From an uncultured eubacterium 1-6 (GTDB lineage Bacteria > Bacillota > Clostridia > Lachnospirales > Lachnospiraceae), in contig CAIFEZ010000010.1 of assembly GCA_903789595.1 (NCBI GenBank), positions 1 through 64,000 on the forward strand: 64,000 nt of DNA. Direction: 5' to 3'. The notes below the pieces were generated by a model that worked only from the letters and a program-made list of their open reading frames with translations, searched no databases and had not been told where the DNA came from. The translations under genes and the position numbers were made by a program. Positions 17,310 through 26,100 of this stretch are shown here, in pieces (the stretch's first letter is position 1; the number at the start of each line of letters is the position of its first letter).

Positions 17310-18767
17310 ATGAGTGTTTATAATATGAAGAAGAAAAGATGTGTTCTGATGAAGAAGAAAAGAAATGTTCTGATTCAGAGAAAGGTAAGGTCCGAGGAAG
17401 GCGCTAGTCTTACCGTGGCTTTGTTGTTTTTCCTGGTTTGCGCGATTGTGGGGTCTGTGATTCTGGCGGCGGCGACCTCCTCAATGGGACGGATGAAGAA
17501 TCTGTCTTCGACGGAACAGGATAAGAATGCCGTGTATTCGACGGCCAGGCTTGTGGTGCGGCGCATGTCAGGGAAGAACCTGGCGGACAACAAGATTCTT
17601 CCGAAAGTGCTGGGACTTTCGGCGGCCGAAAGCAGCGGTGGAGGCAGCACAGGTGGAGGCAGCACCAGTGGAAGTGTCACCGGAAACGGGACTTCTTCCG
17701 GCGCGGGAGAGTCTGGAAATACGACGGCAGTATTCAAATCCAGCGCCGAAGAGAAGAATGCACAGATTGTCTGCAATGTGGCGGATAATACACTAACGAC
17801 GACGGTGCAGTTTTCTTTTTATCGCACGGTAAAAGACGACGGAACTTATGTGGATTCTGTAACATCCGGAGCGGGCAAAACAACGGCAGGTTCCGGCACA
17901 TCACAGCAAGATATAACATCTGGTTCCGGCACATCACAGTCAGGCAAGACATCCGGTTCAAGCACAGAACAGCCGGGAACGACAGATAAGGATTACCTGA
18001 ATGGCCAATTACCGGGCTCACCGTTTGCAAATCTTGATGGCAATTCGAACCCAAGTTCAAAGTCGGGATTGAACCTCACCGGTTACGAAAGTGTCCGTGC
18101 GGGAGAGATCATCCATTCATTCTGGAATAATTATGTCCTGAAGGACGACGGAAAACTGGGAGCAAGTAATGGCAGAGATCCCGGATTCGAAGAAGGGAAT
18201 GCCTACAACTGGATTGGGGATGCTGTCCCGGGCAACCATACCTGGATGTACGGTCACACAGATGCCATCGACAGTTATTTGAGCAACAATTTTTTAAAGA
18301 AACAGTCGTATGTACTGAGTGTCGAGACGGACAAGGACAACGAAGAAATAAAGGTCTGTGTGGATTTCTACATGGATAAAAGCCTGAACATCGAAGCACA
18401 GATTTATCCTTATAAGGCAGATAAAAGTGGAAAGCAGACGTCCACGTTTAAAAACGCATCGGCAAGATGTCTGGTGAAGATTCCCGCAAACGGCGGTGAG
18501 CTGCAGTATACACAGGATACAGATTCTACGCAGGATGCTGATTCCGAGGGAATAAATTCGTCTGTGTCCGGTGCGGTGTCCGGAGCGGAAGGCGGGTCCA
18601 GCACATCGCCGGCAGTTTCACCTCAGAGCGAAGATCAATCAGATGGTTCTGTGACTTATAAAGTGACTGTAACGCGCAGCGTGACGCTGAGCGGGTTCGG
18701 ATGGGGCAATGCGAAGGTTTATACAGGCTCCGCGATTGCAGCGCAGAATCCGACAGAAAGATCGTGA
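17310..18767 (+). CDS. PilX-like pilus assembly protein
   Basis: Secreted or membrane-tethered protein with an N-terminal hydrophobic segment of the PilX/prepilin type: a basic leader, then EEGASLTVALLFFLVCAIVGSVIL and a helical MGRMKNLSSTEQDKNAVYSTARLV region, as in minor pseudopilins that prime type IV filaments. The rest is a Gly/Ser/Thr-rich linker (about residues 95-240 with SGTSQ repeats) and a C-terminal globular part of unknown fold. Classic GFTLxE is absent; processing would be at G-ASLTV with no Glu at +5. The frame is open from 17229. ATG 17310 is chosen because AGGA precedes it and because residues before it are Cys-rich and unlike a leader; ATGs at 17325 and 17343 are alternatives. 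It is the first gene of a four-gene set ending in a giant pseudopilin. Confidence 0.65.
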   Translation: MSVYNMKKKRCVLMKKKRNVLIQRKVRSEEGASLTVALLFFLVCAIVGSVILAAATSSMGRMKNLSSTEQDKNAVYSTARLVVRRMSGKNLADNKILPKVLGLSAAESSGGGSTGGGSTSGSVTGNGTSSGAGESGNTTAVFKSSAEEKNAQIVCNVADNTLTTTVQFSFYRTVKDDGTYVDSVTSGAGKTTAGSGTSQQDITSGSGTSQSGKTSGSSTEQPGTTDKDYLNGQLPGSPFANLDGNSNPSSKSGLNLTGYESVRAGEIIHSFWNNYVLKDDGKLGASNGRDPGFEEGNAYNWIGDAVPGNHTWMYGHTDAIDSYLSNNFLKKQSYVLSVETDKDNEEIKVCVDFYMDKSLNIEAQIYPYKADKSGKQTSTFKNASARCLVKIPANGGELQYTQDTDSTQDADSEGINSSVSGAVSGAEGGSSTSPAVSPQSEDQSDGSVTYKVTVTRSVTLSGFGWGNAKVYTGSAIAAQNPTERS

Positions 18768-18772
18768 ATAGA

Positions 18773-19348
18773 ATGCCGAGAGAACAGAAAGAATTTAGAG
18801 AACAGAAAGATTTAAGAGAACAGATAGATTTAAGAGAACAACTAGATTTAAGTGAACAGATAGATTTAAGAGAGCAGATGGAGCTAAGAGAACAGAGAAA
18901 TTTAAGGGAACAGAACGAGTTAAGAAAACAGCGAAGCATCCTTGATGTCATTCAACGCGGGAGAGACAGTGGCGAACGGCGCTTATGTCTCGAAAGAAAC
19001 GTCCGGGCGAAGCTTACGTCAAGGGCAGGCGAGAGCCTGACGGAAACGCTGGTCGCGGTTCTAATTGTGTCGCTGGCATCCATCCTGCTGGTGACGATGG
19101 TGCAGGCTTCCCGCCGGGTGATCACAAGATCCGGATCTGCCTATTCCGACTACATCAGCGAGCACAACGATCTGTCAGTAGAGAGCAGCAGCCAGGGAAG
19201 CGGGGAGGCGAAAGAAATTACCGCTGTACCTTCTAATAGTGAAAATAAGACTGACTACAGTTTATCTGAGATCAAAGAAAACGTGACCGTAAAGACTGGG
19301 AAAGATGGAAATACGGTGTTTTTCCCGACAAAAAGCGCAGACAACTGA
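18773..19348 (+). CDS. prepilin-like protein with hexapeptide-repeat leader
   Basis: About 191 residues. Residues 1-53 are nine near-identical six-residue units (REQIDL, REQLDL, SEQIDL, REQMEL and so on) encoded by 18-bp repeats (about 18776-18937), highly charged and probably helical. After a basic stretch comes a type IV prepilin motif, AGESLTETLVAVLIVSLASILL, with Glu at +5 of the mature protein (cleavage after Gly) and a short soluble tail. Normal prepilin leaders are 6-30 residues, whereas here some 85 cytoplasmic residues would be removed. No start codon occurs between the repeats and the motif in this frame, so either the leader is real or translation starts at a non-standard codon. 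ATG 18773 follows the upstream stop by 5 bp with a weak ribosome site. Confidence 0.7.
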   Translation: MPREQKEFREQKDLREQIDLREQLDLSEQIDLREQMELREQRNLREQNELRKQRSILDVIQRGRDSGERRLCLERNVRAKLTSRAGESLTETLVAVLIVSLASILLVTMVQASRRVITRSGSAYSDYISEHNDLSVESSSQGSGEAKEITAVPSNSENKTDYSLSEIKENVTVKTGKDGNTVFFPTKSADN

Positions 19349-19458
19349 GCAGACAACTGATCGGACAATATTAGCCGGGTAGGACAGAAGGTAATGAGAA
19401 TCAGGCCATGCTGGCGGGACAATTCCGAAACAGCTGCCGGGAAAGAGTTTTGAAGGAT

Positions 19459-20136
19459 ATGAAACGCAGACGAGGTTATTCCACGAATCGCAATCGAATA
19501 AAATCACGGAAGGGTTTTTCGCTCACGGAGATGCTCGTAACCGTGCTGTTGATGTCCCTTGCGACATTGGCGGTTGCGGCCGGAGTCACGGCCGCGGTCC
19601 GCACCTATCGGAGCATGACGCTGAAGGCGGAGGCACAGACGCTTCTCGGAACAGCGATTGCCTCCGTGGACGATGATTTTGCCTCGGCAGACCTCTCCAC
19701 ACTGACCATCGGGGAGAACGAGGCTTCCTTCTTCTCCGGAAACCGCGGATATGAGGTACATATCCACAATGATGGCGACACCATATATCTGACAGATGCG
19801 CAGAGCAGTTCGCCTGATTCCGACAACAGCAAGTCGGCTTCCGCATCCGGCGCGATTCCGATCGTCACAACAAAGACGAGAACGCAAAATCTGAAGCTTC
19901 AAATCAAGGATATTTCGATTACTCCGTCTGCATCAGAGACATCCGGCGTTGACAAAACAGGCGGCGGTACGCCGGCCGGCAATGCGGAAACAAAGCTTTC
20001 GGATTCGAATCCGTATTTCACCTACACGATCTCTGTCCTGCATGGCAGCAACGAGGTAGAGTCAGAAACGGTAAAAACTGCGGTGATCGCAGGCTATCCG
20101 ACAGGTACAGACAGCCGGTCGGATACGGGAAATTAG
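19459..20136 (+). CDS. type IV pseudopilin (prepilin-type N-methylation motif)
   Basis: Minor pseudopilin of about 225 residues. A basic leader (KRRRGYSTNRNRIKSRKG) is followed by FSLTEMLVTVLLMSLATLAV, the canonical prepilin peptidase/N-methylation motif with Glu at +5, then an amphipathic helix (VRTYRSMTLKAEAQTLLG) and a beta-rich domain (about 75-225) of unknown specificity. It should be cleaved by a prepilin peptidase and enter a type IV-type filament; neither that peptidase nor an assembly ATPase is in this window. The frame is open from 19408. The start at 19459 fits a typical leader length, but its GAAGGA is too close to the ATG, so the start is uncertain. Confidence 0.8.
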   Translation: MKRRRGYSTNRNRIKSRKGFSLTEMLVTVLLMSLATLAVAAGVTAAVRTYRSMTLKAEAQTLLGTAIASVDDDFASADLSTLTIGENEASFFSGNRGYEVHIHNDGDTIYLTDAQSSSPDSDNSKSASASGAIPIVTTKTRTQNLKLQIKDISITPSASETSGVDKTGGGTPAGNAETKLSDSNPYFTYTISVLHGSNEVESETVKTAVIAGYPTGTDSRSDTGN

Positions 20137-20178
20137 ATTTTGCTATAGCAGGTCTTTTCAAATCGAGGATGACAGAAC

Positions 20179-23100
20179 ATGAGAATAAATGGTTTTCCAG
20201 ATCATCAGAATCATAGAGAAAAAAAGGCGGACAATGTCTGCATTGACCAAAAGAAGACAGCCCGGGAAAGAGCCCGGAGAGGATTTACGCTGGCAGAGAT
20301 GCTGATTACGGTTGCAATCATCGGCATTCTGGCAGCTTTTGGCTTTGTGGCAGTCATTCGCTATCAGAAGTCCCTCAAGCAGACCGAGCTCGACGACACC
20401 GCACGGGAAATCTTCGTTGCGGCGCAGAATCATATGACCGTGTCCAGAGCCAGCGGAAACTGTGATACCTATGTCGCAGAAGCGGAAAAGCAGCCAGACG
20501 GAGTCACTGGCAATCTTGGTGCGCCAATGGGAGCCGGCGGAAACGATGGAACAGGACCTTCGGATTATGATAGAAGCTTAGGCTCTTGGGATTCTGCCTG
20601 GGCGGATGGAACCCTTGCGAAAGACGAAGCGCACGATTTCCGTTATGTGACGGTCAGTGCCGACGTCAAGAACGATGCCGGCATTCTGTCCATGATTCTT
20701 CCGGACGACGCCATCGATGAGACCCTCCGCGGAAACGGGAATATTCTCATTGAATACGACGCGGAGACGGCAACTGTCTACGGCGTCTGGTACTGCAAGC
20801 CTGCGGATCTGAAGAAGGCAACCGGAACCAGTTCGGAATCCATTATCACATCCATTGCAGATACGAAAGCGTATCAAAATGATAACCGCACCGATAGATC
20901 TTCTCGTATGAAGAGTAATCCGATGGTGGGATATTACGGCGGTGCATCATCAGTAGAGAAAGAAGGAAAGTCAGAGGAAAGCAGCATCAGCGCTATCATT
21001 GAGAATGACGATCGTCTGATGCTTCAGGTCGCTGTGCCCGAGGAGAGCTCCGGCTCCGAAACCAAGCAAAGAAGTTATACGGTTAAGGCAACTGTGACCG
21101 GACAGACCAGCGGAAACTCAAAGGAAATTATACTTGGAACATCAAAGGAAAATCCTGTTTCTGCTAAAAACAGCCTCAAGGGCGTTATCGATCAGGGTAG
21201 CGTGAATAATAAATCGCGTTTGTATTTTTACACGCTGGACAGCGTGACCGACGGAGCGGAAGGACATTTCGCCTATCAGTTCTGCAGTTCCAACTCAGTC
21301 ACAGACAAGCCACTTATTCCCGGAGAGAATCTTACGATTACCGTCCGTCTGGTCTATGATGACGGAACCGATAATAAAAACGATAATAAAAACGATAAAT
21401 CCGGAACCGGGAAAAAGGAAACATTGTCGGCTGACAGCGCGGGAAATTCCGTAACATTGTCCTGCAACAGTCTCTTTGCGAACGGTTCCAACAGTGGGGA
21501 CAATCACACTGCCAGAATCGCGTATGGGCGTCATCTGCAGAATCTCAGCACAGTGGTTTCAGGCGTAAACTCCAACGTGAATTCCGGAGCGCAGGCTCCA
21601 GGTTCCGGCTCGAATTCTTCCGCATCCATCACAAACGCAAAAATGCTGAAAGACCTGGACTGGTCCAGCATGACGATTCGCTTTTTGAACCCCGGAGCGA
21701 TCCCGAGGTTTTCAACCAGTACTTCAGCAGGCAGCGGAGCGGGAACAGGGGCATACGCCGTGTCCTCTTACAATGGCAGATGGAATACGACTTCTGATTC
21801 AAAATCTGCATCAGCTTCAACCTCGGCGCTCACTGCTGGCGGTAACTTCTACAGTATCTCGGATTCTACCCTGACATCCTTCAACGGAAACGGATTCGAG
21901 ATCTCAAACCTTAAGATCGGCGCCGCTTCGGACAAAGCGGTTTCCGGTTCCGGAACGGCTGCTTCCGGTTCCGGGACGGCACCTTCTGCCGGAAAGAACG
22001 GATCCGCGGGCAGCACCTATACGGGACTCTTCGGCTATATCGATGTCGGGACAGCAGATAACAGCACAATGACAATCCAGCGGCTGACGCTGAAAAATCC
22101 GACGGCAGAGAAGGCGACTTATGCCGGATTTGTGGTTGGAAAAACAAGTCGGAAGACCTCGATCCAGAATGTAACGGTTACAGGAGATACTGCGCTTTCT
22201 CTTACAGCGACTCAGGCTGCGGGCGGTATCCTGGGCGAGGCAGAAAATACCGTCACAAGCATCCTGTACTCGAAAGTTTTATCCGGAAAAACGCTGAGCA
22301 TTACTGCGAGTGCGGATAATGGTTCTAATCGTGCAAATATAAACAGCGGTATAAATTCAAATAACGCTTCAAATGCAGGGGGAATTCTCGGTATTCAGAT
22401 CGGAGGCAAAACAGGGACAACAGGCACCGGGACAGGTCTGTCTATTGGGAACTGTACAGTTTCGATATCTGGAAAGGAAAGCAGTTCTTCAGCGAATGCA
22501 GGCAATACGAGTAATGACGGTCAGTATATTCAGATCACCGGTGGTTACTCCGCAGGAGGAATTCTCGGCTACTGTGCAGCAAACGAACTCGGAAGCAATT
22601 CAGGGGCTTCTGGAAACAATTCCGGTTATTCAGGAGCTGTAACAATCATAAACTGCAGTGTATTCGGCGCAGGCAATCAGGACCTCGTATCGGCTGAAAA
22701 TGCTGCGGCGGGACTCGCTGCGTATATTAGTACAAGTGGAAAAGTGGATGTCGAGAATAGCGCAGCATCGGTATATGTCGCAGGTTCCGATGCACAGGTA
22801 AACGCTGCCAGTGACGGGTTCGGCGGTCTTATTGGTTATCTGAACAGCACAGGATCAAATAGTATCATATCCAAATGCTACGTCGGCGGACGAACAGTAG
22901 AGGGAACCTATAAAGAAAACACGAGTGACAATTCCACGCAGGGACGGTACAACATCCGCGGAAATGGATATGTCGGAGGCTTCATCGGGCAGGTCACTGG
23001 CAGCAATTCCCTTAATGTAGAGAACTGCTTTACCACAGCATCTGCATATTCCGGGACTAGCGCAAGTACAAATAACGGGAATGGTGCGGGAACAAGTAAA

Positions 23101-26100
23101 CAGGCAGGAAGCTTCATCGCAAACAGCACAAATGCGAGCCTGTCTGTAACTTCCTGCTACGCAACAGGACTCACGAACGGGACAGTATTTGTCGGCGAAA
23201 GTGTCAGCAACTCAGCACCATATAATGGGAACAATTACTATCTGGCTGGGGTAAACAAGGCAAATCTTACAGGGGCGGGCGTAAAAGGCGCAAAAGTCGG
23301 AGATGCCGGCACTCCTTTTGCTGAGCAGACTTCGAGAGTGAGAACAAATAAATATGATACAAGCCTTGAGGAAAATTATCCGTATCAGGTGGTCTCCGGA
23401 CAGTCTGTGTATTACGGTGACTGGGTAGTTCCGAAGAATACCCAGAATATTGATGGAAGCTTCGGAATTCTGTACTATGAGATCGTGCAGCATGGAACTG
23501 GGAAAGGAGCAGAAGATCATAAGAGCGTATATTATCATGGGTTTGTAGGAAATGCAGTTGCTGGAGGCAACGTTTCCGATGTATCCTATAAAGAAATAAA
23601 TACAAGAACAACGTTAGATGAGACGCAATCTCCAGGCGAATTAAATGATGGGCTTTTAAAGGCAGAAAATGGGGGACAATATGTCACAGAGGATGGATAT
23701 ATTCTTCTTGTATCAGATAAATGTCAGGATGATCAATTCAAAATCGGATGGGAACAAAAAGATGGTTCCGACAGAAATAATATAAGTGATTTAATAAATA
23801 ATAAGATCTTAATACAATATGACGCCATCACAAAGAAATTAAAGCTTGATGGATATCATGCGTATTATTTTAACGCTGAAAATAATAGAGCATTATCTAG
23901 AGAAAAATGGGACAATCCATTATTTACACTAACTTTTGCGATGAGTTCAGGAACAGAACAGGAAAAATATGATCCTAATATTTGGAAAAAAATTGTTTCT
24001 TTCACGATGAATCCATATCTTGCAGATTATATTTATCCATTTGGTGAATCTAGTACAGATTATCAAATACGAAGTGCACATCAGTTGAATATACTATTTA
24101 ATACTTTACAGGGTGGTAATTATTTAGGTACTTCGGGGAGTGGCCAAGGAACAGTTGTTAATCAAACCATGGATATCAGTTATAATAATGATGCTGTGAA
24201 ATTTACTGAGTTTGGTAATAAGGCTTCTTATCAATCCCCACAACTTGGTACCATGGCAAATACTTATCAAGGAAAAACAAATCAGAACAACTATGTTTAT
24301 AAGCTGGATAATTTAACTCAATCGTTATTGGCAGAGACGACTAATAATTATCAGGAATATGCATTAAATAATCTTCATATTACCCATATGTCAGCAGCTT
24401 CGCTTGTGGGCAATAACTATGGTACACTTAGCAATCTGATTGTGACTGATTCCACATTCTCCAGTGCATCGCTTGTGAAAGGTGAAAATACAGGGACGAT
24501 AAAGAATTGTGTGATTAGCAACATAAACACAGATGCAAATGGCATTGCGGATAAAAATACAAAAATAATATCGAATATCAAAATTGAGAATTCAACAATA
24601 AAGGGAAGTGGATTTGTAGGGACTAACGATTGGGGTGGAATAATTTACAACAGTAGCATTGATAATTCATCAATATCTGGAAATGGGATTGCAGATAGTA
24701 ATAATGGAAATGGGGAGATAATTAAAAATATAAAGCTGACAAATGTCAAAATTCAAAAAAATGGGCTCGTGGGTTATAATTGTTATAGTGAAAATAACCC
24801 TGATGTTTTTAATGAAAGTGTTAAGATATCAGATTGTAAAATAAATAATGCTATTATTAGCGGTAATGGAGCAGTGGGTTCTAATCATGGCACGCTTCAG
24901 AATATCGAATTGCAGTCTGTTAAGGTTAATAAGAATGGATTTGTAGGTGATAATGTTGGTATTATTAAGAACTGTAATGTGATCAATGCTGAAATTGGTC
25001 AAAATGGGTTTGCAAGTACAAACTCAAGCAATGGAAAAATAGAGAATTGTCAATTGTATGCAGATAGTAAAAAATATGAGGAGTACACTGATAAATATAA
25101 GAATGCTACGCAACAAGCTTATTACAAACCCGTCTCACCGGTAGTGGATAATCAAGATAAAACGACTATAGGTTATGATCTAATGGTTTGTGGTTTGCTG
25201 CATAATGACAGTGATTCTGATAGTATTAGTCAGAATCCGAAAACGGCGGGGTTTATAGGAGATAATTCTGCCAAAATATACAATTGTAGTTATTCGGGAA
25301 AAGTGTATGGCAGCGATGTTGCAGCAGGATTTTTCTTGTATAATAATTCTGGGGAAATTGAATATAGTTATGCTAATGCTTTAGTAACTGCGTCAAAGAC
25401 TGTAGCTGGTTTTGGACTTTCTTGTGTAAATGGAGCGGTAAACTTTTGCCATAGCATTGGAATATTGCTTTCCGCAGAGCAAGGAGCTGGTTTTATTTAT
25501 GATTTTTCCGCAGATAATTGGCCTGGAAGCCTAAAAAATAACTATTCAGCGATTTGGAAGAGCAACACTCACAATTATTCTTTCTTTAGTTCTCAGTTTA
25601 ACGTCAATGATGATATACTGAATAATAATATTAAGAATTGTGCATATCTTACCAGCATTTTTTGTGAAAAAGACAAGATTATAGAAAACGATGATTTGAT
25701 TAAATCTGGCAAGATTACAGGTTTATCTTATAAGGAATTAAAGAAAAACAACAGTGTTTACGGTAGCAATGCAAGTGAGGCTACTACAAATCCATATTAT
25801 CAGTACACAAGCAAAGATGATAAGGTTTATCCATTTGCTATGCCTTCTGGGATGATTGCATATGGTGACTGGAGTTGGAATAACTCGAGCTATTCAATTG
25901 AATTTAATGGAAATGGTGGAAAGCCAACAATTGACGGTAAAGAAATCAGTTCAATTAATGATATCGATTATGTTGTAGATGTAACTTTGCCTGACTGTAC
26001 AGCACCTGCTAATAGTTGGAAATTTATGGGATGGCAGGATCAATCCGGAAATACTTATAAGGCAGGAGAGAAAGTATCGGGCTTAGCAACATCGGGTACT

